A stretch of DNA of 64,000 nucleotides from Dehalococcoidia bacterium (GTDB lineage: Bacteria; Chloroflexota; Dehalococcoidia; DSTF01; JALHUB01), in assembly GCA_030018455.1 (NCBI GenBank), contig JASEFU010000001.1:654195-718194 (forward strand), given 5' to 3'. Made by a program: the position numbers and the translations under genes. Each line of letters begins with the position of its first letter. The stretch's first letter is position 1. This document shows, in pieces, positions 37,885-46,698 of the stretch. The notes beneath the pieces are model-generated. The model ran no database searches and was not told where the DNA came from. It saw only the letters and a program-made list of their open reading frames with translations.

Positions 37885-38493
37885 TCAACTGGGTAGCCTC
37901 TTCTGGGCGCTTCGTGTGAGAACTGCTGTCCCCCCGGCCAGCGACGCCGCGCCGCCCGCTAAGACCAGCGCCGCCCACCAGCGGGCAGCGCCTGCGCCTG
38001 GGTCACGCGCGCCGGTGCCGGGCATCGCCACGGTGACAGGAGTGGCTGTGGCAGGCGGCAGACACATCGGGATTCCCGTCTGGAGGAAGGTTGACGCCTG
38101 GCCACACGCGTTGAACGCAGTGACCTTCCACGCGAGGTACGAACAATAGCATTCGCTCTTCGCCCTTTGATACTCTGGCGGGAAAAGGAAAGTAGTCGTA
38201 TCAGCGGCCAGCTGATAGTGGAGATGTTGCTCAAGTGGCGTGAAGCCGCACACAGTTAAGTCGATAAGGAAACCCTCTTCGTTGTCGGAGTTGTCGGTCC
38301 AGCGCATAGCGGACAAGTCCACTTCCAGGGCGGAAGGCGCGGCGGGTATCGCCGTACACGGGGTTGCGGTTGCCATGACGGCAGGGGTGGGAGTACTCCG
38401 TTGCGCTCCTTGTGCGGTCGAGCCCTCAATGATAAAACAAGCGAGAGCCGTCAGGACGATGGCGAGCATCATTGGCAATGTGCGTGTACTCAT
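37885..38493 (-). CDS. Exported protein with C-terminal anchor, unknown function
   Basis: A 202-residue secreted protein. It has a signal peptide ('LPMMLAIVLTALACFIIEG'), a Thr/Pro-rich spacer, one compact domain of about 95 residues with fibronectin-III-like features ('LSAMRWTDNSDNEEGFLIDL', 'AWKVTAFNACGQAST') and several cysteines (CGF, CYCSY, ACG, MCL). After a second linker a transmembrane helix near 'WWAALVLAGGAASLAGGTAV' ends in basic residues. Its design matches the exported protein at 11410. No enzyme motif was seen. Confidence 0.7.
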   Translation of the reverse strand: MSTRTLPMMLAIVLTALACFIIEGSTAQGAQRSTPTPAVMATATPCTAIPAAPSALEVDLSAMRWTDNSDNEEGFLIDLTVCGFTPLEQHLHYQLAADTTTFLFPPEYQRAKSECYCSYLAWKVTAFNACGQASTFLQTGIPMCLPPATATPVTVAMPGTGARDPGAGAARWWAALVLAGGAASLAGGTAVLTRSAQKRLPS

Positions 38494-38561
38494 CGTTCCT
38501 ATCTTTTACAGAACGCACGAATGCGCAGAAAGTCAACGCGGACGCAACAAATGGCGTCCCC

Positions 38562-38590
38562 TTGTACGATTTGTTGCGGCCCGTTAACCT
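38562..38590 (+). promoter_or_regulatory. Candidate promoter of the ROK kinase gene
   Basis: TTGTAC, a 17-base spacer, TAACCT, with the -10 box ending 6 bases before the GTG at 38597. Both boxes are weak. The position again suggests a leaderless message. Confidence 0.35.
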
Positions 38591-38596
38591 AACGCT

Positions 38597-39583
38597 GTGA
38601 CTAACCAGCCGGCCCGTCTGCTCGCCGGGCTCGACCTCGGCGCCACCAAGATCTTCTCCGTCGTCATCGATGCCGGCGGGGCGATACTGGGCCGCGACAT
38701 CCGCCCAACGCTGGGCACGGAAGGCCCCGACGCCGTCATCGCCCGCATGGTCGACTCCCTCAAGGCCGCGATCGCCGACGCGGGGGCGACCATCGACGAC
38801 GTGGCGACGGTGGGCGTCTCCGCGCCCGGCCCGATCGACTACGCGAGCGGCGTCGTCACCAACCCGCCCAACCTGCCCGGCTGGCGCGACGTCCCGCTCG
38901 CCCTCATCCTCCAGCGCGAGCTCGACGCCCGCTGCCTGCTGGAGAACGACGCCAACGCCGCCGCCGTCGCCGAGCACCGCTGGGGCGCCGGACGCGGCTC
39001 GCAGCACATGCTCTTCCTCACCCTGAGCAGCGGCATCGGCGGGGGAATCATCATTGACGGCGCGCTGTACCGTGGCGCCTCCGGCTCGGCGGGCGAGATG
39101 GGGCATATGACCATCGACAAGCGCGGCCCCGTCTGCTCCTGCGGACGCCGCGGCTGCCTGGAGGCGCTCGCCTCCGGCCTGGCGATAGCGAAGCGAGCGC
39201 AGGAGGCAGCGGCAAAGGCGCCACGTTCGCGGCTGGCGCGCATGGCGGAGGAGGACCCGCCGCTGACCGCGAAGAAGGCCTCTCAGGCCGCTTCCGAGGG
39301 AGACGCGGCGTCGCGGCGGATTATCGCCCGCGCGGGACACTATTTGGGTGTGGGCATCGCCAGCCTCGTCAACATCTTCAACCCGCAGGTCATCGTGCTC
39401 GGGGGCAGCCTGACGAAGATGGGCGACCTCTACCTCGGCCCGATGCGGGAGGCGGTGCGAGACGAGTGCTTCCCGCAGCCGTTCGAGGACGTCCGCATCG
39501 TCGTGGGGCGGTTTGTGGACGAGGCGCCGGCGATGGGCGCCGCTTTCCTCGCCGCCGAGTTCGCTTCCAGTGTCAGAGGCTGA
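38597..39583 (+). CDS. ROK-family sugar kinase (glucokinase-like)
   Basis: A 328-residue kinase of the ROK family. The ATP phosphate loop is 'LAGLDLGATKIFSVVIDAGG'. The catalytic region has 'LENDANAAAVAEHRWGAG' with the general-base Asp. The zinc motif is 'GHMTIDKRGPVCSCGRRGCLEALASG' (C-x-C-G-x-x-G-C), and 'VIVLGGSL' closes the second domain. The usual substrate is glucose or an N-acetyl-amino sugar, and nagA at 59449 would fit amino-sugar use, but this is inference. GTG start, no Shine-Dalgarno. Confidence 0.92.
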   Translation: MTNQPARLLAGLDLGATKIFSVVIDAGGAILGRDIRPTLGTEGPDAVIARMVDSLKAAIADAGATIDDVATVGVSAPGPIDYASGVVTNPPNLPGWRDVPLALILQRELDARCLLENDANAAAVAEHRWGAGRGSQHMLFLTLSSGIGGGIIIDGALYRGASGSAGEMGHMTIDKRGPVCSCGRRGCLEALASGLAIAKRAQEAAAKAPRSRLARMAEEDPPLTAKKASQAASEGDAASRRIIARAGHYLGVGIASLVNIFNPQVIVLGGSLTKMGDLYLGPMREAVRDECFPQPFEDVRIVVGRFVDEAPAMGAAFLAAEFASSVRG

Positions 39584-39883
39584 CGGGAATTTTCCGCGGG
39601 ACGCTCACTGTTCGACGCCCGCCGGCGCGGACCTTACAATTCCTGCCGCGCCAATTCTCTTGAGACGCCTCTAAGAAATGACGCATTGGAAAGCACCGCA
39701 AGAGCATAATCATCATGGACTTTTCGCCCTGATCGTAGCCCTGAAGAGCTGACTGAACGTTCTTGTGATTAAACGTGGTCGAGGCCGAGGGCCGTTTCAG
39801 AATCGAGGGCAGCGAGACGATGCCGCGGACCGGTGCAGCGCATCTTCTCCTCCACTACGGCAGCACGCCGCGCCGGCGTCCCT
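39584..39883. other. Intergenic region without recognised features
   Basis: About 300 bases between two convergent genes. No gene, strong hairpin or repeat was recognised. Part of it (39670-39780) is less GC-rich than the flanks. Confidence 0.5.
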
Positions 39884-40303
39884 TTAGCCGCCTTCGCGCG
39901 GCGCGATGGTCAGCGTGCGCTTGAGCTTGTTCTCCGTGTCCGCTGGCGTCAGGCATTCCAGCCGGTACTCGCCCGGAATGTCGACTTCGAACGTGAACGA
40001 GAGCGTGCCCGTGACGGGCGTCGCTTCGGGCTCGCCGTCGGGGTTCGCTTCGACCGTCTCCGTGCCGATGACCTGCACCACGTTCGACCCCTGCTTCAGC
40101 CGGCACTCGACCTCGACCGGCACGGGATACGTCTGCGCGTAGTCGAGCTCGAGGCGCAACTCCTCGCCGGCGACCGGCGTCCCCGAGACGCGCATGGCGG
40201 CCAGCGGCTCGTGGTTCCCGTCGCCGTCGCCGAACTCGATGCCGCAGGCGGACGCCGCCAGCGCGAGCAGGACTAGCGGTGCAAGAAGGCAGATTCGTTT
40301 CAA
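39884..40303 (-). CDS. Small lipoprotein, unknown function
   Basis: A 139-residue predicted lipoprotein with a signal peptide 'MKRICLLAPLVLLALAASAC' ending in the lipobox ASAC-G (Cys20). The mature part is a single beta-sandwich-like domain ('GEELRLELDYAQTYPVPVEV', 'LSFTFEVDIPGEYRLECL'). It could bind a ligand or a cell-surface partner; no family was recognised. The start is TTG. Confidence 0.75.
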   Translation of the reverse strand: MKRICLLAPLVLLALAASACGIEFGDGDGNHEPLAAMRVSGTPVAGEELRLELDYAQTYPVPVEVECRLKQGSNVVQVIGTETVEANPDGEPEATPVTGTLSFTFEVDIPGEYRLECLTPADTENKLKRTLTIAPREGG

Positions 40304-40393
40304 TGCGGTTCCAGTCTGTCCTTGATACTAAGCTCCCTCTGCCGATGAGACAAGGCGCCGTGCCCCTGGGGAGCGTCGCCGTCCTCGCCGCAA

Positions 40394-40500
40394 CATGAAC
40401 GCTTGTCTTCCCACCTGCCTGCCGGCAGGCAGGCCCTCCCGCCCGCTGGCGTCTTATTGGATCTGGGGGACACCCCTGCCTTGCCGGCAGGCGGGCCCAG
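40394..40500 (+). repeat. Dispersed intergenic repeat with perfect 20-base palindrome
   Basis: Starts AACATGAACGCTTGTCTTCC, contains a perfect 20-base palindrome at 40414-40433 (CCTGCCTGCC and its complement), then CCCGCCCGCTG, a GGGGGACACC core at about 40465 and a second CTGCC...GGCAG hairpin. Shared pieces occur at 48799-48862 and, reversed, at 14296-14402. Confidence 0.55.
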
Positions 40501-40568
40501 ACCCCCGGAAGAGGGGGCAAGCCCCCTCTTCACTCCTCCTGGCCCCCGGATGCAACAGTGAGCGTCCG

Positions 40569-40597
40569 TTGCCGGGCTCGGTTTCGGCGTCTATAAT
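40569..40597 (+). promoter_or_regulatory. Promoter of the endonuclease V gene
   Basis: TTGCCG, a 17-base spacer and a perfect TATAAT that ends 6 bases before the GTG. It is the clearest case of a leaderless arrangement in this window. Confidence 0.65.
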
Positions 40598-40603
40598 GAA
40601 GTT

Positions 40604-41293
40604 GTGAAGGCCCCGGAAACGCAACGTTGGGACGTCTCCACAGCGGAAGCTGTGGAGATTCAGCGTAAGCTGGCCCCTCTCGTCGTCAGCGAGGGGAGCC
40701 CCGCGGACGTGCGCCGCGTAGCCGGGGTCGATATCTCCGTCGACCGCTACCGGGCGCGGGCGCGCGGCGCAGTCGTCGTCCTCAGCTATCCGGAGCTTGC
40801 GATCGAGGAAGAGGTGGTCATCGAGACCGCGCTGCGCTTCCCCTACGTGCCCGGCCTGCTCTCGTTCCGCGAGGCGCCGGTGATACTCGAAGCGTTCGAG
40901 CGCGTCCGCCGGATGCCCGACCTGCTCCTCGTCGACGGCCACGGACTGGCGCATCCGCGGCGATTCGGCATCGCCTGCCACCTGGGCGTGACCCTCGGTC
41001 TGCCGACGATCGGCTGCGCGAAATCGCGCCTCTGCGGCGTGCACGACGCGCCGTCGCTGGAAGCGGGAAGCCGCGCGCCGCTGTGGGACGCCGGCGAAGT
41101 GATCGGCAGCGTCGTGCGCACGCGCGACGGCATAGCGCCCGTGTTCGTCTCCGTCGGCCACCTCATCGGGCTCGACGAGGCGGTAGAATGGACGCTGCGC
41201 TGCGCCAGCGGCTACCGGATACCGGAACCGCTGCGGCAGGCGCACATGGCGGCGGGACGACACAAGACGGCTGAAGCCCTGAAAGCGGGATAA
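40604..41293 (+). CDS. nfi: Endonuclease V
   Basis: A 229-residue deoxyinosine 3'-endonuclease for repair of deaminated adenine. Family motifs: 'VAGVDISVDRYRARARGAVV' with the first metal-binding Asp, 'FPYVPGLLSFREAP' (the PYIP wedge and catalytic Glu) and 'LLVDGHGLAHPRRFGIACHLG' with the second Asp and His. 'GLPTIGCAKSRLCG' completes the core. GTG start, leaderless by its promoter. It ends 2 bases before prfB, so it probably heads the nfi-prfB-peptidase transcript. Confidence 0.95.
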   Translation: MKAPETQRWDVSTAEAVEIQRKLAPLVVSEGSPADVRRVAGVDISVDRYRARARGAVVVLSYPELAIEEEVVIETALRFPYVPGLLSFREAPVILEAFERVRRMPDLLLVDGHGLAHPRRFGIACHLGVTLGLPTIGCAKSRLCGVHDAPSLEAGSRAPLWDAGEVIGSVVRTRDGIAPVFVSVGHLIGLDEAVEWTLRCASGYRIPEPLRQAHMAAGRHKTAEALKAG

Positions 41294-41295
41294 CG

Positions 41296-42403
41296 ATGCA
41301 AGAGACGATCGATAGACTCACCGCGTTGCAAAAGCGAATATCCGAACTCCTGGTGCGTCTTTGACGTGGCTGGCCTTGAGCAAGAGGCCCGGCGCCTCGA
41401 GGCCGAGTCGTCGCGTCCCGGCTTCTGGGAGGACGGCGCCTCCGCCCAGGCGACGATGAAGCGGCTCGCCGAAGTGCAGGAGACCGTCTCCACCTGGCGC
41501 GACCTCGAGAAGACGGCGGGCGATCTGCGCCAGCTCGCCGACCTCGCGCAATCGGAGGAGGACGAGACGCTGGCGCAGGAGCTGGCCGAAGAGACCGAGG
41601 CCCTCGCTGAGCGCCTCCACCGCCTTGAATTCGACCTCTCGTTTTCCGGCCCCTATGACAAGCGCAGCGCCATACTCGCCATACACGCCGGCGCAGGCGG
41701 CATCGACTCGCAGGACTGGGCGGAGATGCTGCTGCGCATGTTCCTCCGCTGGGCGGAGCGCCGCAACTACCAGACCGACGTGCTCGACGTGACGCCCGGC
41801 GAAGAAGCGGGCATAAAGAGCGCCACCGCCGAGATCGCCGGACGCTACGCCTACGGCCGGCTACGCAGCGAGCGCGGCGTGCACCGTCTCGTGCGGCTCT
41901 CGCCGTTCGACGCCGATCACGCCCGCCATACCTCCTTCGCCCTCGTCGAGGTCATGCCCGAATCGGAAGGCCTCGCGGAGCTGAAGATCGACCCCGAAGA
42001 GCTGCGGATCGACGTCTTCCGCGCCAGCGGCCATGGCGGACAGAACGTCCAGAAGAACGCCACCGCCGTGCGCATCACCCACGTTCCCACCGGCGTAGTC
42101 GCGACCTGCCAGAACGAGCGCTCACTGCACCGCAACCGCGAGTCGGCGATGAAGGTGCTGGAGGCGCGCCTCCTCGAGTTGGAGCTCGAGAAGAGGGCGG
42201 AGGAGCAGTCCCGCCTCAAGGGCGAGCACGTCGCGGCCGGCTGGGGGAACCAGATCCGCAGCTACGTGCTGCACCCCTACAAGATGGTCAAAGACCACCG
42301 GACCGGCTACGAGACGAGCGACCCCAACGCCGTGCTCGACGGCGAGCTTGACCCCTTCATGGAGGCCTACCTGAAGTCGACAATCGGAGGGGGGACAGCG
42401 TAA
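41296..42403 (+). CDS. prfB: Peptide chain release factor 2, with programmed +1 frameshift
   Basis: A release factor that recognises UAA and UGA. The gene is split: 22 codons from the ATG at 41296 to CTT, in-frame TGA at 41362-41364, then +1 shift and 346 codons to 42403, giving 368 residues in total. The shifted frame has the RF2 codon-reading SPF in 'RLSPFDADHARHTSF' and the GGQ motif in 'SGHGGQNVQKNATA'. In frame 0 the first exon 'MQETIDRLTALQKRISELLV' matches the RF2 N-terminus. Frameshifting at CTT-TGA-C is the known autoregulation by RF2 level. The GTG at 41366 is not the real start. Confidence 0.96.
41359..41365 (+). promoter_or_regulatory. RF2 frameshift site
   Basis: CTT TGA C, the canonical slippery site. 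The internal Shine-Dalgarno that usually lies 3 bases upstream is only weakly present (CTGGTG). Confidence 0.9.
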
Positions 42404-43716
42404 TGAGAGCGTTAACGGCCTTTCTCCTTCTCCTCGCCGCCGCGCTGCCGCTGACAGCGGTGCGGGCGCAGGAGGGGATAACCGTCACCTCGGCGACGGC
42501 GCGCAACCAGTTCCCCGACGGCGTCGTCTTCAATATGGCCGCCGAAAGCGACGCCGAGATCACGAGCGTCGTCTTCCGCTACACCATCCCTCCCGAGGGC
42601 GCGAGAGTCTACGGCGACCCCGAGTGCACCGAAGGCGCGAGGGTCGAATGCAGCTTCAACCTCAAGAGCACCGCCAAGCTCTTCCTCGTGCCCGGCGCCA
42701 ACATCATCTACCACTGGGAGATAAAGGACGACGCAGGCAACGAGCTCAAGACGGAGCCGAAGACGTTCGTTTACGAGGACGACCGCTTCCAGTGGAAGAG
42801 CCGGACTCAGGACGACCTCGTCATCTGGTACTACTCCGCGGACGAGTCGCAGTTGCGCGACCTCCTCAACACCGGCGTCGACGGGCTGCGGCGGATGGAG
42901 TCGCTCCTCGGCACTTCGCTCGACTTCCCGGTGAAGGTGTTCCTGTACGATTCCGCAGCGGATATGCAGGCGGCGGCTTACGGCGGCAAGACGGGGCAGA
43001 GCGGCGTCATCACTCTCGGCGAGGTGTTCTTCTCCGATACCGCCATCGTCGCCGCCGATGTTTTCCCCCACGATGTCCTGCGCCATGAGCTGGCGCACAT
43101 CGTCATGCGGCAGGCGCTGGAAGGGCCCTTCGGCAACGCGCCCGCCTGGCTGGACGAAGGCACGGCCGTCTATGCGCAGTCGCAGCCGCTGTCGGGCGAG
43201 GAGGGTGTGCTTCAATCAGCCATCCGCGGCAACCGCGTCTTCTCGCTGCGCATGATGACCTCGGGGAGTCTCGCCCGCAATGAGTCGGACGTCAGCCTCT
43301 TCTATGCCCAGGCGTGGAGCGTGGTGTCGTATCTTATCGAGACGCACGGGGAGGAGAAGTTCGCGGCGCTGCTGGCGGCGCTAAGGGAAGGCAACGGGAT
43401 CGACGAAGCGCTGGAGTCCGTCTACGGGTTCGACCAGGACGGCCTGGACAACGCCTGGCGCGAAAGCGTGGGACTGCCGCCGCGGGCCAGCGAAGGCGGC
43501 GCGGGCAGGGCCACGGGGATACCACAGCTCACCCCTTACGGCGCCGGCGGCCAGCAGACCGCACCGACTTCGACGCCGACGCCGGGAGCGGAGAGCGGAC
43601 CTGTGGACGACGACGGTTCGGGGTTCCCGTTCGCGCTGGCGGGAATTGTCGCAGCGGCCGTGGCAATCGGCGGCGGACTGATAGCCGGAGGCGTTCTCTT
43701 CGCCCGCAGGCGCTAG
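42403..43716 (+). CDS. Exported peptidase-MA-like metalloprotease
   Basis: A 437-residue protein with a signal peptide ('ALTAFLLLLAAALPLTAVRA'), a beta-rich N-terminal domain, and a gluzincin-type domain with the zinc motif HELAH in 'VLRHELAHIVMRQAL' and the downstream glutamate region 'APAWLDEGTAVYAQSQ', as in the peptidase_MA_2 family. A Thr/Pro-rich linker and a C-terminal transmembrane helix ('FALAGIVAAAVAIGGGLIAGGVL') anchor it outside the cell. The ATG overlaps the prfB stop by one base (TAATG). The substrate is unknown. Confidence 0.85.
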   Translation: MRALTAFLLLLAAALPLTAVRAQEGITVTSATARNQFPDGVVFNMAAESDAEITSVVFRYTIPPEGARVYGDPECTEGARVECSFNLKSTAKLFLVPGANIIYHWEIKDDAGNELKTEPKTFVYEDDRFQWKSRTQDDLVIWYYSADESQLRDLLNTGVDGLRRMESLLGTSLDFPVKVFLYDSAADMQAAAYGGKTGQSGVITLGEVFFSDTAIVAADVFPHDVLRHELAHIVMRQALEGPFGNAPAWLDEGTAVYAQSQPLSGEEGVLQSAIRGNRVFSLRMMTSGSLARNESDVSLFYAQAWSVVSYLIETHGEEKFAALLAALREGNGIDEALESVYGFDQDGLDNAWRESVGLPPRASEGGAGRATGIPQLTPYGAGGQQTAPTSTPTPGAESGPVDDDGSGFPFALAGIVAAAVAIGGGLIAGGVLFARRR

Positions 43717-43759
43717 TCTCCCGGCAGGGTCGGGGCTCTGTCCCCGACCAGCCAGCCCT

Positions 43760-45289
43760 TTAACGGTCGGTCTTCGCCGTCCCTTCCGCGTCCGACGCCG
43801 TCTCCCTCGATAACGTCAGCTTCGTCGCACCAAAGTAGGCGGGCCGGTACCCGAACACGCTGGCGTTGCTCTTGCCGGCGTCCGGCACGTAGAAGAACCG
43901 GTAGCCCTGGCTCCGAAGTTCCTGGAAGGCGTCGTACTTGAGGAGCCAGACGTAGCGAATGTCCTTCTCCCTGTCCACCGCCTCGCCTCTGTCCGAGAGC
44001 ATGCTTATCGCCTCGTAATCGCGCTCTAGGATGCCGATCTCCAGCCGGTCCTTGTGCCGCATAACGAGCTGCGGGTAGATGAACCCCGTAAGCACGACCG
44101 AATGCGGCGGGACATCGAGGGCGGCGATCTCGTCTGCAAAGGCGCGCTGGTTCTCCAGCGTGTCGATATCTGACAGAAGCATCCCCTCGCCGACGCGCGC
44201 GTTCGTGAACGTCTCGCGGTTGATCTCGTCGCCGGGTGAGGTTACGTCGACGAAGCCCGCGAGCACGATCAGCGCCACGACCGCCGCGAGCGCCGCCCTG
44301 TGTAAGTAGCGGGCCATGAAGAAGAAGGCGAACGGGAAGATGGGGATGAGGTACGCTACCTCGTGGGGCAGCCGGGTGAACGAGACGAAGAAGAGCACTC
44401 CCATGGCGACCCAGAGCGCGACGTGGGAATCGTCGGCGAGGTCGCGCGGGAGGCGCGTCAGCCGCGGCAGCGACACGGCAAGCCCCGCCAGCACGGCGAG
44501 CGCCCCCAGCACTCCCAGCGTCTCCTTCCCCAGCAGACGCAGGAACGAGAGAAAGCCCACCTTCGCGTCGTAGAAGTTGAAGGCGTCGATGCCGTAGCGG
44601 GCGAGCACCGGCGAGTACGCCACGAGCGACGTGACCGCCAGCGCGCAGGCGAACGGCAGCCCTTCGCGCCGCAGCCGCCGCTCGCGCCACAGCCAGAGCA
44701 GGAAGGCGGGCGCCGCCCACAACGAGGTGAGGCGGAACCCGGTTGCCAGCCCCAGCGCGACCCCGCCCAGCAGTGTCCGCTCCTTCATCAGCGCCAGGTA
44801 GCAGGCCAGCAAGCAGGTCAGCGCCCACATGTAGTCCATGGTCGACACGCTGTTTATCCACAGCAGGGGCGTGAAGGCGAACCCGAGCGTCAGCAGCCCC
44901 CTGTAAGGCAGCCCAAGCTCGCGGACGATGCGGGCGAAGACGTAGACGCCGGCGAGGGAGACGACGACGGTCGAGAGGTTCGTCCACACCCAGCCGAAGG
45001 GCAGCAGCGGCAGCGTGACGAGCTCGTGCAGGGGGAAGCCGGGGAGCCGCGATGGGAAGTACTCGCCTTCCGACAGCAGGTACTCGCCGGTGAGCGCGAC
45101 GCGCCAGGCATCGGGGTCGGTGCCGTAGCCGAGGTCGAGCCAGGGGACGCGGGAGACGACGTAGATGACGGCGAGGGCCGCGAAGGCGAGGGGATGGGTG
45201 AGATCGAGATCGAGCGCGCGCTCGACATAATCCCAGGCGGCGAGACGCGGCCGCGGCCTCCCTTCCTCCGCCGTCTCAACCGATTCCAC
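43760..45289 (-). CDS. Polytopic GT-C-type glycosyltransferase
   Basis: A 509-residue membrane protein with about 10-11 helices and the layout of the PMT/ArnT-like GT-C fold: an early acidic loop after TM1 ('LGYGTDPDAWRVALTGEYLL'), a 'SEGEYFPSRLPGFPLHEL' segment and a soluble C-terminal part ('LRSQGYRFFYVPDAG'). It should transfer a sugar from a polyprenyl-phosphate donor to a lipid or protein. It is the last gene of an operon, 19 bases after the thioredoxin-like gene. The exact specificity is not visible. Confidence 0.75.
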   Translation of the reverse strand: MESVETAEEGRPRPRLAAWDYVERALDLDLTHPLAFAALAVIYVVSRVPWLDLGYGTDPDAWRVALTGEYLLSEGEYFPSRLPGFPLHELVTLPLLPFGWVWTNLSTVVVSLAGVYVFARIVRELGLPYRGLLTLGFAFTPLLWINSVSTMDYMWALTCLLACYLALMKERTLLGGVALGLATGFRLTSLWAAPAFLLWLWRERRLRREGLPFACALAVTSLVAYSPVLARYGIDAFNFYDAKVGFLSFLRLLGKETLGVLGALAVLAGLAVSLPRLTRLPRDLADDSHVALWVAMGVLFFVSFTRLPHEVAYLIPIFPFAFFFMARYLHRAALAAVVALIVLAGFVDVTSPGDEINRETFTNARVGEGMLLSDIDTLENQRAFADEIAALDVPPHSVVLTGFIYPQLVMRHKDRLEIGILERDYEAISMLSDRGEAVDREKDIRYVWLLKYDAFQELRSQGYRFFYVPDAGKSNASVFGYRPAYFGATKLTLSRETASDAEGTAKTDR

Positions 45290-45308
45290 AAGGCCTCCTT
45301 TCCGTCGT

Positions 45309-46076
45309 CTATCCGGGCAGGATGATCCCGCTCTCGCGGCGCTCCTGGGGCCGTTGCTGCTCCACCGGCGACGTCGGGCCGAGGGCGCCTGCCGCGGGCT
45401 GGAGCGCCTTCCTTTGCGCGAACTGCATTATCTGCGCCATCAGCGTCTGCTCGCTCATCGCCCCCACGAGGGCGACCCGCCCGCCGATCACCGTCACCGG
45501 CACGGCGCTAATGTTGTGGCGCTCGATGAGTCGCGGGAACTCCATTATCTCGATCACGTCGGCGCGCACCCGCGGGCTTTCCAGCGCCAGCTTGTGCGCC
45601 AGACGGGCCATCGCCGGGCAAGAAGGGCAGGTGGGGGTTACGAATGCCTCGAGCGAGACGTCGCTTTTCAGCCGCTTGAGCTGGCGCGCCGTCTCCGTCG
45701 CCAGGTCCACCTTGCCGCGCGAGACGTCGATAACCCCCTCGACGAAAGCGGGGAACTCGTGGCCGCCGGGCAGGCCGAAGAATCGTATCGGACGGTTAAG
45801 GGCGCCGCGGAGCACGATCCCCGGCACGCGGTCGACGCCCAGGCGCGCCGCCTCCTGCGCCGCCTCCGAGAACTCGTGGACGGTCAGCCGGATCTTGTCG
45901 GAGAGAGCCGACAGCTCCTTGAGGAGTTGCTGTGTCTCCTCGCAGAAGGCGCACTCCTCGCGGCCGGGTATGAAGATGGGGAGCCGGCGCTGCGTGAACA
46001 GATCGATGCGGACGGCGCCCGTGAGTTCGCGGGCAAAGCGCTCCCGCAGGTATTCCTGGTCACGAAGGGGTATCAA
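45309..46076 (-). CDS. Glutaredoxin/PDO-like protein with two thioredoxin folds
   Basis: A 255-residue protein with two thioredoxin-like domains, each with a CxxC site: 'EECAFCEET' (Cys-Ala-Phe-Cys, residues about 42-45) and 'PTCPSCPAM' (Cys-Pro-Ser-Cys, about 151-154), followed by the cis-Pro segments 'DRVPGIVLRG' and 'SAVPVTVIGG'. This is the architecture of the protein disulfide oxidoreductases of thermophiles and of AhpF-type N-terminal domains. It lacks a signal peptide. It overlaps the CDP-alcohol transferase gene by 17 bases. The C-terminal tail is not conserved. Confidence 0.85.
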   Translation of the reverse strand: MIPLRDQEYLRERFARELTGAVRIDLFTQRRLPIFIPGREECAFCEETQQLLKELSALSDKIRLTVHEFSEAAQEAARLGVDRVPGIVLRGALNRPIRFFGLPGGHEFPAFVEGVIDVSRGKVDLATETARQLKRLKSDVSLEAFVTPTCPSCPAMARLAHKLALESPRVRADVIEIMEFPRLIERHNISAVPVTVIGGRVALVGAMSEQTLMAQIMQFAQRKALQPAAGALGPTSPVEQQRPQERRESGIILPG

Positions 46077-46698
46077 CTCTCTCTCCGCGCTCCCTGCTCT
46101 GCCGCTGCTCGATCGAGGGGGCTGCCCGCCACTTCATCCATACAGCGAAAAGACGCTCGAAGACAGTGAAGTTGCCGAGCACGGCGACAATCCAGAGGGC
46201 GATTCTCGCCTGGTCTATGATAAGGCCGATCCCGAGAACGATCACGCGTTCGGGCCGCGTGAACAGCCCTTCGCGCAGCTCGAGGCCCGCTGCCTCAGCG
46301 CGCGCCCGCATGTAGCTCGTCAGCAGCGAGCCGGCGGCGGCCGCGAAGGCCAGGACGCTCTCCTCGACGTCGCCCCTGTCGGCGAAGTGGAAGAGGAGAC
46401 CGCCGAGGACCGCCGCTTCCGATAAGCGGTCGAAGAGAGAGTCTAGGACGCCGCCGAACGCGGTGACGCGGCCCGTAACGCGGGCGAGGAGACCGTCCAT
46501 CATGTCGAAGGCGGCGGCGACGAGCATCACGATACCGCCCGCCAGGAACTCTCCCCGGGCGATGAGAACCGCCGCTGCCAGCGCGCCCGCGAACCCGATG
46601 AGCGTTATAGCGTTAGGGGTGAGACCCGTGCGCGCGAGCAGGCGCGCGAGCGGCCCGCTGATGCTCTCAGGAAGGGCCCGCGGGCTGAGTCTGAACAT
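46060..46698 (-). CDS. CDP-alcohol phosphatidyltransferase
   Basis: A 212-residue membrane enzyme with the signature DGxxARx8GxxxDxxxD, here 'DGLLARVTGRVTAFGGVLDS' plus the final Asp. The N-terminal 'RTGLTPNAITLIGFAG' is typical. It condenses CDP-diacylglycerol with an alcohol. Next to a PimA-like GT4 gene it would fit phosphatidylinositol(-phosphate) synthase, as in the actinobacterial PIM operon; PgsA-type phosphatidylglycerophosphate synthase is the alternative. It overlaps the GT4 stop by one base. Confidence 0.88.
   Translation of the reverse strand: MFRLSPRALPESISGPLARLLARTGLTPNAITLIGFAGALAAAVLIARGEFLAGGIVMLVAAAFDMMDGLLARVTGRVTAFGGVLDSLFDRLSEAAVLGGLLFHFADRGDVEESVLAFAAAAGSLLTSYMRARAEAAGLELREGLFTRPERVIVLGIGLIIDQARIALWIVAVLGNFTVFERLFAVWMKWRAAPSIEQRQSRERGERVDTPS

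Noticed and set aside
41362-41364. TGA in prfB as a nonsense mutation
   Set aside because: It lies in the canonical CTT-TGA-C context at codon 23, and the RF2 N-terminus continues in the +1 frame. This is the known programmed frameshift.
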